From the NCBI GenBank assembly GCA_900542355.1, contig UQNE01000009.1:45603-109602 (forward strand): a stretch of DNA of 64,000 bases, read 5' to 3'. The notes under the pieces were generated by a model. The model was not told where the DNA came from. It saw only the letters and a program-made list of their open reading frames with translations, and ran no database searches. This document shows positions 18,341 to 27,256 of the stretch, piece after piece. How positions within the stretch are numbered: the stretch's first letter is position 1; each line of letters opens with the position of its first letter. A program made the position numbers and the translations under genes. The DNA is from an uncultured Bacteroidales bacterium (GTDB taxonomy: Bacteria; Bacteroidota; Bacteroidia; Bacteroidales; Paludibacteraceae).

Positions 18341-19525
18341 TTATTGATTTGCTTGTTCTTCGAGTCTGTTTTCCACTTCGTGAAACATCTGTCTGCATTC
18401 GTCGGTGAACTCCTTATTCTGCGATTTGAACCACCGCTCCATTACATCCATGGGATTCAAATGTTGAAAATCAGACACGGTCATCGGTTCATTCCCTTTC
18501 TCGCTGTTGCTCTCTTGCTTGGGCTGAGACTCACGCACCGAGTTGATATAGCAGAAATTGGCCTGTTTATCTTGCAGCAGATGGCGAATATCACCATCGC
18601 CATAAGGCAGCGTTGTTCCTTGCGGCACCTCTACATTTAGTCGGATATAGGCTTTGTTTTCCTTGGGGAAAGCTGCTATTTCTTGGCTCACCTCCTTCAG
18701 CGATTCTGTTCCCTTTACCGATATGGTTACCAGTGGTCTAGGGTTTTGAATATCAATAGTGGTCAGCCTCGGTTGCTCACCTTGGTGGTCAATCTCCACT
18801 ATCGAAACCGAATGCTCACACCCCGGATAGACCTCATCGAAACTAATGGGTATAGGTGTACCTGCATAGCGAATCCGCTGTGCTTTGTCCACAAACTGTG
18901 GCTTATGGATATGCCCGAGAGCCACATAGTCGTATCGAGAGAAATCCGCAGCATCAGCGCACTCTATTCCGCCGATGTAGTTGTCCGATATACTGTTGCC
19001 GGTCGGGTCGCATGCTTTGAGAGCCAGGTGCGCCGTCAGCACTACAGGCAAGTTCTCCGTATTGCGCTCGGCAACTATGTCGTATAGCGATTGGTAGAAC
19101 CCCTCGGGCATCAAGCGCTCGGCTGCATAAGGTACGGCTACTACAAAGCCTTTGCCGGGTATCTCAATGATGTGGTTCTCCGGCTGCTCGCGTTGTATCG
19201 TACCTGCTACATATACCCTCAAGTCCTTCCACGGCTTCTGATAAATAATGTGGCGTGTACCGCTGTCGTGATTACCCGAGATACATACAATCGTCATCTC
19301 GGGACAAGCGTGGTGCAAACTGAGGATAGCGTCGTTGAACATCTTTTGTACCACTGCCGAGGGCTGGGCAACATCATAGATATCGCCTGCCAACACGAAT
19401 ACATCGGGTTTCTCTTGCTCAACAATGGCTTGGATTTGACTGAGCATCGATAGTTGTTCCTCCTGTCGGTCGAAGTTGCAAAGCACTTGACCCAGATGCC
19501 AGTCTGCTGTGTGTAAAATTTTCAT
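18341..19525 (-). CDS. sbcD: Exonuclease SbcD (Mre11-like nuclease)
   Basis: A 394-residue calcineurin-type phosphoesterase. Metal-binding motifs in order: DWHLG (8-12), AGDIYD, SGNHDS, TAHLAL and LGHIHKP. This is the Mre11/SbcD pattern, and the adjacent sbcC confirms the assignment. The C-terminal third carries a charged capping region ending in a Glu-rich helix. The ATG of MKILHTADWHLG was chosen over a TTG two codons upstream. It starts 19 bases after the stop of the HEMFH gene. Confidence 0.95.
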   Translation of the reverse strand: MKILHTADWHLGQVLCNFDRQEEQLSMLSQIQAIVEQEKPDVFVLAGDIYDVAQPSAVVQKMFNDAILSLHHACPEMTIVCISGNHDSGTRHIIYQKPWKDLRVYVAGTIQREQPENHIIEIPGKGFVVAVPYAAERLMPEGFYQSLYDIVAERNTENLPVVLTAHLALKACDPTGNSISDNYIGGIECADAADFSRYDYVALGHIHKPQFVDKAQRIRYAGTPIPISFDEVYPGCEHSVSIVEIDHQGEQPRLTTIDIQNPRPLVTISVKGTESLKEVSQEIAAFPKENKAYIRLNVEVPQGTTLPYGDGDIRHLLQDKQANFCYINSVRESQPKQESNSEKGNEPMTVSDFQHLNPMDVMERWFKSQNKEFTDECRQMFHEVENRLEEQANQ

Positions 19526-19544
19526 ATTCAATTGGTTTTAGTTA

Positions 19545-21455
19545 CTATTCTTCGTCTTCCTTTGCTTGAGTTTCTGCCCATTGCCCATCCTCATTTTTGC
19601 TGAGAATAAACTCTTTACCATTGCGTATAGCAGTGACAGTGACTTTTTGGCTTTGCCAACTAAATTTCATATTCTTATAGATAGGAGCAACCACCTCCGT
19701 TCCGTCCTCTGCTACAAGCCCTTCTTTGCCATTCATAACTTGTACCATCAAGACGCCATCCCCTTCATTAATGAAATTACGATACTCCTTAGACAGTGGT
19801 GTACCACTGGCATTAATCATCTGTTGATTGCCTTCCTTAGTGCAAGCAATCAGTATCTTGCCGTCAATAATCTCGCATATACTTTGTGCTACAGCCTCCG
19901 AAGCACAAGAAATGACTTTTTTGCAAGGATCTGCAAAAACACCCCACTGTATCATCGGTTGAGGCGCAGTAACTAATTCTCCGTTTTCATTGACGCACCC
20001 TACCACCATCATATCTTGGCGGCATTGGCATACCACAATAATGCCATAGTCATTCACATAGACATTATCATAGATAAAGTCCGTTATAAAATGGTGGAAA
20101 ACATCAGTTATTGCCCATTTCCCGCCGACAATAGAGAATGTTGCAGGATCAAATACACCACCACGATTAATAGGCAAATAGCAATGCATAAAAGAATCAC
20201 AAAAAAATCTTCGCATGTTCTCACCTATAAAGAAATTCTTGGGGTTCTGAGGATCATCTACCAGCATATCGAATACTACATATCCCTCTGGTCCCTCTAG
20301 CTCTCTAAAATGTGGGTTAAGGTTGTATATTGTATGGTATTGCACTTTGGTAAAACTATGGCAGAACCAACGCGCTGCTTTTTGTGAATCGTATGGTGTT
20401 ACTATGGTCATTTGCAAGGCGTTAGGAATACTTGCTGTTCCGCCAATCATAGTTCCACCGCCCATTGGCATACCTTGCGTAGGCGCAATAGTCATCGTGG
20501 GCAAATTCAATGCCTCTGCCAAGATCTGTAGCAACAGACCTACGGCCACATGGGTATCCTGCAAACTGCCCGCACCAAAGAGCCCTTTGTATTGCGCTAC
20601 TGTGGGCGACTGCGGGTCGATACTAAACTTGGCCTTGCGGTACAGCAATTCCCATTCTGCTGCATTGGCGTATGAATTAAACAATACTGCCCCCAACCCA
20701 TAGTGCGCAGTCCCGGGGCATGTCAGTTTGCTGCGTACATCCCATCGTGCCTCGTCTAATAGGCGATGCTCTTGCGGATTGGCAGCAACAAAAGCCGCAA
20801 CAAAGCGGAGCATTGCATACTCTACCAATGCCTCCTCTACATATTCAATCGCTGCATTCTCTGCCTCGTGGTTCCAATCATAATAGGCATGAAACATCTC
20901 GTGGATGTATGTCATTGCAATAGCATAATCTCTGTGCTGGTTTACCAATCGTACTCTCGGTGTGGCACCTGCAGCCGCACGGCAGTAATCTCCCAACACC
21001 TTGATATTGCTTTCGACCTCTATCGTTGTGCTTTCGGGTTCGCCTTCGTGTTTATTCAATATGTCTTTCCAGAAACGAGCCGCAGAACCATAGTCGCCCA
21101 TGAGTCTTTCCAACTCATCGGCATACTCTCTGTTTTCTCGTGCAGAGTCAAAACTGTTGCGAACTTGCTCATAGAGTGCATTCATCTTCTCATACTCACG
21201 CCGAGCATAACCGACAGTTACTCTATAGGTTTCCACCTCTTCGGGCAACTCGTCCACCAACTCAACTTCCAGAGTATCATGTAGTTGACCGAGATTAACA
21301 TACTGCGGAGTGGCACTTTGCAACTCCTTGCCGTTGTACTGAAATACTTTTTCGCTTAACAACGGATACACAAAAGCGTCGATACGCTCCAACAAACTAA
21401 GGGTTGATGACTCAAGGGAATACCTTGCTGAGTTTTGATACTTATACATACGCAT
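19545..21455 (-). CDS. Unrecognised HExxH (HEMFH) protein with WG-like tail
   Basis: A 636-residue protein I cannot assign to a named family. A zinc-protease signature HEMFH is at residues 185-189, with an aromatic and acidic flank (AYYDWNHEAEN). Nineteen residues on lies E208 in EYVEEALVEYAM, a good third zinc ligand, so a gluzincin-like metallopeptidase fold is plausible. A Gly-rich stretch at ~330-345 contains MPMGGGTMIGG. The last ~130 residues have two segments like WG repeats (KEGLVAEDGTEVVAPIY is the clearest). There is no signal peptide, so it should act in the cytoplasm. It is the first gene of the operon with sbcD, sbcC, addA and addB, which suggests a link to DNA ends or to proteins bound there (inference). 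Confidence 0.7.
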   Translation of the reverse strand: MRMYKYQNSARYSLESSTLSLLERIDAFVYPLLSEKVFQYNGKELQSATPQYVNLGQLHDTLEVELVDELPEEVETYRVTVGYARREYEKMNALYEQVRNSFDSARENREYADELERLMGDYGSAARFWKDILNKHEGEPESTTIEVESNIKVLGDYCRAAAGATPRVRLVNQHRDYAIAMTYIHEMFHAYYDWNHEAENAAIEYVEEALVEYAMLRFVAAFVAANPQEHRLLDEARWDVRSKLTCPGTAHYGLGAVLFNSYANAAEWELLYRKAKFSIDPQSPTVAQYKGLFGAGSLQDTHVAVGLLLQILAEALNLPTMTIAPTQGMPMGGGTMIGGTASIPNALQMTIVTPYDSQKAARWFCHSFTKVQYHTIYNLNPHFRELEGPEGYVVFDMLVDDPQNPKNFFIGENMRRFFCDSFMHCYLPINRGGVFDPATFSIVGGKWAITDVFHHFITDFIYDNVYVNDYGIIVVCQCRQDMMVVGCVNENGELVTAPQPMIQWGVFADPCKKVISCASEAVAQSICEIIDGKILIACTKEGNQQMINASGTPLSKEYRNFINEGDGVLMVQVMNGKEGLVAEDGTEVVAPIYKNMKFSWQSQKVTVTAIRNGKEFILSKNEDGQWAETQAKEDEE

Positions 21456-21501
21456 CAGTATTAAAAGGTTAATGTATGTGCGGTTGCCTACAAAGCAACT
21501 G

Positions 21502-21532
21502 CAAAGTTAATAATTTTTTTCGGAATACACTG
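21502..21532 (-). promoter_or_regulatory. Putative promoter of the five-gene repair operon
   Basis: Leftward TAACTTTG at 21509-21502 is a good -7 box, 46 bases before the first start codon. Twenty bases upstream stands CAG rather than TTG, so the -33 box is weak. Confidence 0.5.
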
Positions 21533-21934
21533 CTTATTGTGCGCAAAAATGAGAAAAATCTTTCTCTGCACAAAAAACGGATAAGAAATTCGCTGCTACG
21601 ATAGCAGGCAAAAAGGCATTGTGCCAAGGGGTCTCATATCGCTATCACCACACAAAAACACTCGACAATCATTATTGTCAGTACTGCAAACTAAAGAAAG
21701 TGATAAGGGGATAAAATTTAGCATAACGATGTGTTTTTATGGGTTAATAAATCAAATTCCAACCGCATCTACAAAGCCTCGCCGAGACAAAAACTTCATA
21801 GCCACCCGTTGTTTAACATACAAATAGTGTGCCAAACTTACTATTGCCATGTTTTTAGTATGTTTTTTGCACACTCTGCCATTCTGTCAATTATCTGTCA
21901 TTTATATGTGGATCATCTGTCTATGATATGTTAG

Positions 21935-22014
21935 TGATCTGTCAATCCTAGGCCATCTAGATCATCTAGAAATCCTAGAATATCTAGAAATTCTAATCCC
22001 TAGCCCTTCTATTA
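21935..22014. repeat. 9-bp CTAG array, copy 1
   Basis: Units of nine bases, most ending CTAG: CAATCCTAG, GCCATCTAG, ATCATCTAG, AAATCCTAG, AATATCTAG, AAATTCTAA, TCCCTAGCC. It lies just upstream of the hemW promoter. The rest of the 21456-22081 spacer holds the two promoters and no credible gene. Confidence 0.7.
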
Positions 22015-22029
22015 GCGGAGGATAGACAT

Positions 22030-22060
22030 TTGCCCATGTCCCCAAAAATCACTATCTTTG
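22030..22060 (+). promoter_or_regulatory. Promoter of hemW
   Basis: TTG at 22030, 20 bases, TATCTTTG at 22053-22060. The ATG at 22082 is 21 bases on. A TTG codon at 22058 in the same frame lies inside the promoter box and is not a credible start. Confidence 0.7.
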
Positions 22061-22081
22061 CACCATAATTCTTCTGACACA

Positions 22082-23284
22082 ATGGCAGGCATTTATATTC
22101 ATATCCCTTTCTGCAAGTCGCGTTGTATCTACTGCGATTTCTTTTCCACCACTTCTCTCGACCACCGCAAGGACTATGTCGATGCGCTTATCCGTGAGTG
22201 GCAGCAACGCAAAGCAGAGACCTCTGACCCTATCCGCACGATTTATTTGGGTGGCGGTACGCCCTCGCTATTGGATATCTGCGACTTGCAGCGTTTGCTC
22301 TCTGTCTTGCCTGTCCGCACTGCCGATGAGGTTACCCTCGAATGCAACCCTAGCGATATCACGCCCGAGAAGGTGTCTGCATGGCGTGCTATGGGTATCA
22401 ATCGCCTTTCTATGGGTGTACAGTCTTTTTGCGACCCTCTCCTCCGCCATATCGGAAGACGCCATACTGCCAAGCAGGCACGCCTCGCAGTCAAGACTGC
22501 TCAATCCGCCGGATTCGACAATATCTCTATTGACCTTATTTACGCCTTGCCCATGCCTGCCGATACCGATACTGCCACTGCCTTGCAGGTCGTGCAGAAC
22601 GATGTCGAGGAGGCGTTGCAACTCAATATCCAACATATCTCTACCTATTGTCTCACTTTTGAAGACGATACGCCACTCTCGCGCATGTTGCTCCGTGGCG
22701 AGGTCGTAGAGACCGACGAGGACACCGAGAACACGATGTACGATTGGATTGCCACCCGTCTCGCTCAAGCCGGCTTTGAGCATTACGAGGTCTCCAATTT
22801 CGCCTTGCCTTCTCGTCGTTCGCAACACAATAGCAACTATTGGAACAACACACCCTATATAGGTTTGGGTGCAGGTGCACACTCGTATGATGGTCAGAAC
22901 CGTTCGTGGAATCCTGACGATTTATCCTTGTATATCAATGGCATACAAACCGACTCCTTAGTGCGTACTGTTGAGCATCTGTCTGATACCGACCGCTACA
23001 ACGAGATGCTCCTCCTCGGCCTGCGCACAAGCGATGGTATCCCCTTCGCGGCCCTTCATTCTCCTGCCAAAGCCGTCCCTTACATCCGTCGTTCCCTCCT
23101 CCGTATCATCATCCCAAATACTTTTTCTAACCTCCCTAATACCCCTTCCAACGCTCCTATTGCCCCTCCTTCAGATACTTCTGATATACCTTCGCTTTCC
23201 GCCATCCCCTCCAATGCTCGTTTAGTAGCCACTCAGTCCGGCTGGCATATCCTCAATACTATTATCGAAGACCTAATGGAATAG
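22082..23284 (+). CDS. hemW: HemW-type radical SAM protein
   Basis: A 400-residue HemN-like protein. The 4Fe-4S/SAM motif C-x3-C-x2-C is PFCKSRCIYCDFF near the start, with FF after it as in HemW. GGGTPSLL, MGVQSF and SIDLIYALP are the usual radical SAM strands. SNYWNNTPYIGLGAGAHS is the late HemW signature. HemW is a heme chaperone in other bacteria rather than a coproporphyrinogen oxidase. Unusual: the C-terminal domain, after LLLGLRTSDGIPF, is interrupted by a ~35-residue Pro/Ser/Thr/Asn-rich insert (about residues 345-380) encoded by pyrimidine-rich DNA, before a short WHILNTIIEDL end. Confidence 0.88.
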   Translation: MAGIYIHIPFCKSRCIYCDFFSTTSLDHRKDYVDALIREWQQRKAETSDPIRTIYLGGGTPSLLDICDLQRLLSVLPVRTADEVTLECNPSDITPEKVSAWRAMGINRLSMGVQSFCDPLLRHIGRRHTAKQARLAVKTAQSAGFDNISIDLIYALPMPADTDTATALQVVQNDVEEALQLNIQHISTYCLTFEDDTPLSRMLLRGEVVETDEDTENTMYDWIATRLAQAGFEHYEVSNFALPSRRSQHNSNYWNNTPYIGLGAGAHSYDGQNRSWNPDDLSLYINGIQTDSLVRTVEHLSDTDRYNEMLLLGLRTSDGIPFAALHSPAKAVPYIRRSLLRIIIPNTFSNLPNTPSNAPIAPPSDTSDIPSLSAIPSNARLVATQSGWHILNTIIEDLME

Positions 23285-23414
23285 TTTCTTCATTCCTATC
23301 GCATCGATAATGCAATCTCTCCATTCTCTGCATTCGGGACAAAAGAAAGTTTTAACGAACTATATGGTCTTTAATGGAGAACCATCAGAGCCCTTAATGG
23401 TCAATTAACCGTTA

Positions 23415-23471
23415 ACGGAGCCCTATGTCCCCGCTCCGCACATCCCCTCCCCTGGAGGGGCTTGGGGAGGT
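23415..23471. repeat. REP-like palindromic element, copy 1
   Basis: It contains CCCTCCCCTGGAGGGG followed by CTTGGGGAGG, a self-complementary GC-rich element. A second copy lies at 29708-29765 and also shares the left flank ACGGAGCCC.ATG.CCCCGCT. Such elements are dispersed in many Bacteroidetes genomes. Confidence 0.65.
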
Positions 23472-23790
23472 CAATGGTCTGCATGGAGAACTTGTACAAC
23501 ACAAAGACTATTTAGTTTTTGGAAATTAACAGCCCAGATAGTAGATGTTTTTGTATAATTCTTGAACACATTCTTGAATGTTTTTGTATAGAAAAATGTA
23601 TGGAAGCAATATGCATAATTATCTAATTACATGGCAATTAATGTTCCCTTTTGTCCCCACTTTGTTTTAACGAACTCTTTATACGGCATTCAACGGCCTT
23701 CTTGTATCTTATTTTTGTCTTATTTTTATCTTTCTGGTCCATAGTTTGCGCCCTGTTTGGCTACTGTATGCCCACCGACCGTACTATGTA

Positions 23791-23826
23791 ATTAGTATGT
23801 GATTAGTATGTGATTAGTATGTGATT
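23791..23826. repeat. Tandem ATTAGTATGTG, three copies
   Basis: Three perfect 11-bp units at 23791, 23802 and 23813, then a partial fourth. No function is suggested by the position. Confidence 0.7.
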
Positions 23827-24037
23827 AAGCCAACTCGATAATACCATTATAATACCCTTGCAATACTTATAGTAGTCTTAAAAAAGATTGCTGATTTCTT
23901 GTCCCCGTTCTTCCCCAACAGTCTTTATGCCCGGTTAATCGTAGCGGCGTCCTGTATCCCGCTATGTTTTTATGGAAAAATAGCGGCAATTTGCTTTGCG
24001 TGTAAAGTATATTTTCTGCCGCTATTTGTGGATATGT

Positions 24038-24068
24038 TTGCATATTTGAGATTTTCGTCGTATCTTTG
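24038..24068 (+). promoter_or_regulatory. Promoter of the PIF1/HRDC helicase gene
   Basis: TTG at 24038, 20 bases, TATCTTTG at 24061-24068. The region GTTTGCATATTTG...GTCGTATCTTTGCA is also found upstream of the dehydrogenase gene (34297-34327). The leader to 24156 is about 85 bases and contains two short reading frames. Confidence 0.75.
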
Positions 24069-24079
24069 CACTACTAAAG

Positions 24080-24169
24080 ATGGCAATTAACGAATCACTA
24101 CACTACGGAAGGTGATTGATGAGAGAACTGCATATAATCGGAAAAACAGACGAAGATGACACCTTATGA
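24080..24169 (+). promoter_or_regulatory. Two leader reading frames before the helicase start
   Basis: Frame 1 (24080-24115) encodes MAINESLHYGR. Frame 2 (24119-24169) encodes MRELHIIGKTDEDDTL, has GGAAGG six bases before its ATG, and overlaps the helicase ATG at 24156 by 14 bases in another frame. Translation of frame 2 would pass the helicase start and stop just after it, so it could couple or repress initiation. No expression evidence can be read from sequence. Confidence 0.4.
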
Positions 24170-26543
24170 CTTGGCTTATGAGTATGTGATGCATACCAAT
24201 CGCAGTATTTTCCTAACCGGTAAAGCCGGGACGGGAAAGACCACGCTGTTGCGTAAACTGCGTACGGAATGTGAGAAACAGATGATGGTGGTGGCTCCGA
24301 CGGGCGTAGCAGCCATCAATGCGGAGGGGGTAACGATACACTCCCTTTTTCAACTGCCGCCGCATATCCTGTTACCCACTCCCTCAGAGCGCAAAAAACT
24401 ATTTGCGGAGATGCAGATGCGTGCACCCAAGCAGCGACTGTTGCGCAACTTAGAGTTGCTCGTGATAGATGAGATAAGTATGGTGCGGGCAGACCTCTTA
24501 GATGCTATTGATGCGGTATTGCGCAAGATGAAACGCCGCCCGAGCCTGCCTTTCGGAGGTGTGCAGATGGTGTTTATCGGCGATTTGTATCAGTTGAGCC
24601 CCGTAGCGCATGAGGACGAGTGGAACTATCTGCGCCTGTACTATACAGGCCCTTATTTCTTTCAAGCCAATGTGTTCCGCGAGATTAGCCCTACCTATAT
24701 CGAGTTAGACCATGTCTTTCGTCAAACCAATTTGCAGTTTGTCAACTTGCTCAATGAGGTGCGTGAAAATCGCCTATCTGCGGAGAGTAGAGCCTTGCTA
24801 AATAGCCGATATATTCCCGATTGGAAAGCAGGGAAAAATGAGTCGTTCCATATCATCCTATCTACCCACAATCGGAAAGTGGACGCCGTGAATGCGCGTG
24901 AGTTGGAGGCGTTAAAAGGTGAGGCATTTACTTTTCAAGCGGAGGTAAAAGGTACTTTCCCCGAGAGCCAATACCCCTGCGATGAGGAACTGACACTCAA
25001 AAAAGGCGCACGGGTGATGTTTATCAAGACCGATTCATCGCCCGACAAGGCGTACTACAATGGTAAACTGGGCGTGGTGGTATCGCTCAGCGAGGATGAG
25101 ATAGTGGTCGAGTGCGATGGGCAGGAGCGAATAGAGGTGCATAGCGAGACTTGGGAGAATATCCGCTATGTCTCAGAGCCCAATAGCGATGAGATTAAGA
25201 CGGAGGTGTCGGGTACTTTTACGCATATCCCTTTGCGCTTGGCGTGGGCGGTAACTATCCACAAGGCGCAGGGCCTTACTTTCGACAATGTGGTCATCGA
25301 TGCTGGTGCTGCTTTTGCAGCGGGGCAGGTCTATGTGGCACTCTCGCGTTGCCGCACATTAGAGGGAATAGTGTTGCTTACCAAGATACCCGAATCGGCT
25401 CTCACCAATGCACACGAGGTGCTCGATTTTACGGCAGCGCAACCCCCTATCGAGCGTGTGGAAACCGATTTAGAGCTGTCCCAAAGAGAGTACTTGACGC
25501 AGTTGCTCTGTAATCTCTATGATTTCTTAGACAATTATCAAGCGGTCGAGAACTTGCAACGAATGGTGGCGGCATCGAGTTCGTTCAACCGTGAGAAAGC
25601 CACCGAATGGTTGCAGCAGGCGGGGACAACGGTGCAGGGATGGGAGCATACTGCCGGTGTCTTTCAGAGGCAGATACGCCAAATAATGAATGCCGAGACT
25701 GTCGATTGGCACTATCTGAGCGAGCGACTAAAGGCGGCTACGGGATATTTCGTACCCTTGATAAATGGGCTGCAAGGTACGCTCAAAGACTCGCCCGTCT
25801 ATTCGGATGATAAAGACGATGTCAAGGATTTTGAAACGCAGATAGAAGAACTCTATGTCGATTTGGAGCGGCAGGCTTTTATCATGGGCAAGATATATGA
25901 GCAACCTTCTGCCAAGAACTATTTCGCAGTGCGACAGGCATTCCAAATACCCCAAATACATATCTCTGCCAAGAGTGAACAGAAGACGGCAACCAATGCT
26001 GAGAGCGAACACCCCGAGTTGCTGAAGCGTCTGTATGCTTTGCGCCATGCTATCGCAGAGGAGCAGGGATGGACGGATACGATTTATCTGGTGGCACATA
26101 CCAAGACGCTCATCGAGATAAGCAACGCCCTGCCTACTACCAAAAAAGAACTGATGAACATAGCGGGGATCGGCAAGAAGAAATACGACTTGATAGGTGA
26201 GAAGGTGCTCAGTGTGGTCAAGAAGTATGTGCGCGAACAGCGATTGGAGGGAAAAACTAATAGCGATGCACATTCGCCTCAGACCTCTATGACTATGGGT
26301 GGCGATGTAGAAGATTTGATAGCCCAAGCCAAGCCAAGCAACCATCTGGCAGGCAGTGTGATTACTACCCTGCGCTTATTCTACCAAGGGAAAGACATTG
26401 CGGCTATTGCTATGGAGCGCAAGATCTCCCCCAAGCGAGTAGCAGAGCATATAGCCGAACTGCTGCAACAAGGTATCATCCACCAATCAGACCTCTCCCC
26501 CGCCGACAAAGCACACTACGCTTCAATACTCAATGAAAAATAA
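24156..26543 (+). CDS. PIF1/RecD-like helicase with HRDC and helix-turn-helix domains
   Basis: A 795-residue superfamily 1B helicase. Walker A GKAGTGKTT (residues 22-30), VIDEISMV (103-110), FIGDLYQLSPV and AWAVTIHKAQGLTFDNV are the PIF1/RecD motifs. The second half has a charged linker, an HRDC domain at ~620-690 (LRHAIAEEQGW, NIAGIGKKKYDLIG) and a C-terminal winged helix at ~735-785 (DIAAIAMERKISPKRVAEHI), as in YpbB/HTH_40 proteins. This architecture is common in Bacteroidetes. The likely role is unwinding of special DNA structures at forks or in repair. The start follows its own promoter. Confidence 0.85.
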   Translation: MTPYDLAYEYVMHTNRSIFLTGKAGTGKTTLLRKLRTECEKQMMVVAPTGVAAINAEGVTIHSLFQLPPHILLPTPSERKKLFAEMQMRAPKQRLLRNLELLVIDEISMVRADLLDAIDAVLRKMKRRPSLPFGGVQMVFIGDLYQLSPVAHEDEWNYLRLYYTGPYFFQANVFREISPTYIELDHVFRQTNLQFVNLLNEVRENRLSAESRALLNSRYIPDWKAGKNESFHIILSTHNRKVDAVNARELEALKGEAFTFQAEVKGTFPESQYPCDEELTLKKGARVMFIKTDSSPDKAYYNGKLGVVVSLSEDEIVVECDGQERIEVHSETWENIRYVSEPNSDEIKTEVSGTFTHIPLRLAWAVTIHKAQGLTFDNVVIDAGAAFAAGQVYVALSRCRTLEGIVLLTKIPESALTNAHEVLDFTAAQPPIERVETDLELSQREYLTQLLCNLYDFLDNYQAVENLQRMVAASSSFNREKATEWLQQAGTTVQGWEHTAGVFQRQIRQIMNAETVDWHYLSERLKAATGYFVPLINGLQGTLKDSPVYSDDKDDVKDFETQIEELYVDLERQAFIMGKIYEQPSAKNYFAVRQAFQIPQIHISAKSEQKTATNAESEHPELLKRLYALRHAIAEEQGWTDTIYLVAHTKTLIEISNALPTTKKELMNIAGIGKKKYDLIGEKVLSVVKKYVREQRLEGKTNSDAHSPQTSMTMGGDVEDLIAQAKPSNHLAGSVITTLRLFYQGKDIAAIAMERKISPKRVAEHIAELLQQGIIHQSDLSPADKAHYASILNEK

Positions 26544-26564
26544 AGACTAAAGACTAAACCATAC

Positions 26565-26778
26565 AAAATCTAGTTTCCCTAGTTCCCCTAGCCATTCTAG
26601 ACCCACCCCCTATATTCTCTAGATCTTCTAGCCCTTCTAGATTTCCTAGATCCTCTAGATCTTCTATACCCTCTATACCTTATAGCCCCTCTAGATCCTC
26701 TAGTTCCCCTAGCCCCTCTAGATCCTCTAGTTCCCCTAGCCCCTCTAGTTCTTCTATCCCCATATATCCCCCTATATC
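26565..26778. repeat. 9-bp CTAG array, copy 2 (the longest)
   Basis: More than twenty 9-bp units in register, such as CCTCTAGAT, CTTCTAGCC, TTCCTAGAT, CCTCTAGTT and CCCCTAGCC. It fills the 291-base spacer after the helicase stop. CTAG is rare in most bacterial genomes, so this density is striking. No open frame with a start codon runs through it. Confidence 0.85.
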
Positions 26779-26782
26779 AAAA

Positions 26783-26815
26783 AAACAGAGACACCCCATA
26801 GAGGTATCTCCGTTT
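26783..26815 (-). terminator. Rho-independent terminator of the small lipoprotein gene
   Basis: On the minus strand AAACGGAGATACC, a 7-base loop, then GGTGTCTCTGTTT: a 13-bp stem with two G-U pairs, followed by a run of T. It lies 20 bases after the stop at 26835. Confidence 0.8.
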
Positions 26816-26834
26816 CTTATATCCGCGCAAGAGA

Positions 26835-27107
26835 TTACTTGCAGTCTGCTTGGCTGAGTGATGATTTTTTGTAACTGGTCTTAATGCTCTCTTTCGATAC
26901 ACCGGTCTTCTCCAAAGCAGCCTCTTTCTCTGCAATGAGTGCATCCAACTCGTTAGATGTACACCAAGTCTTGTAGTTGGTGGTGAGTGTTTGACCAAGG
27001 AAAGTGTAGGTAGTAGTTACCTCATAGCAGTAGTTGGTGTCGCCACAAGAAATCAGCGACAAAGTTGTTGCTAAAACAACAGCGCATGCAATAGCAAATT
27101 TTTTCAT
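26835..27107 (-). CDS. Small predicted lipoprotein
   Basis: A 90-residue protein with a lipoprotein signal peptide: MKKFAIACAVVLATTLSLIS then C at residue 21. The mature part has an aromatic/threonine segment (YCYEVTTTYTFLGQTLTT), a second cysteine in TWCTSNEL, a charged helix (ELDALIAEKEAALEKTG) and a final Cys-Lys. The family is not recognised. It is a single-gene unit with its own promoter and terminator. Confidence 0.72.
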   Translation of the reverse strand: MKKFAIACAVVLATTLSLISCGDTNYCYEVTTTYTFLGQTLTTNYKTWCTSNELDALIAEKEAALEKTGVSKESIKTSYKKSSLSQADCK

Positions 27108-27176
27108 AACATGTAGTTTTTAAGTGTAAAAATCTTTCTTTTGTACCTCGGGACAACATTATCCCAAAAGCAGACA

Positions 27177-27207
27177 CAAAGTTACGCCAAAACTTGCAAG
27201 TACACAA
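27177..27207 (-). promoter_or_regulatory. Promoter of the small lipoprotein gene
   Basis: Leftward TTG at 27207-27205, 20 bases, TAACTTTG at 27184-27177. The leader to 27107 is about 65 bases. Confidence 0.7.
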
Positions 27208-27256
27208 ATATATTGCTATTCTTGGGTTATTTTGACAATTCTTTGCGTCTTATGTG

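Larger units (their letters stand above)
23285..24037. other. Gene-free spacer with several short repeats
   Basis: No credible coding region is seen. It holds a 13-bp direct repeat GTTTTAACGAACT (23349 and 23664), two copies of ATGTTTTTGTATA around 23545-23590, one palindromic REP-like element (23415-23471) and an 11-bp tandem repeat (23791-23826). It ends at the helicase promoter. Confidence 0.55.

Noticed and set aside
26565..26778. Possible coding tripeptide repeat, since 9 bp equals three codons
   Set aside because: One frame has TAG in most units, and the other frames lack a start codon.
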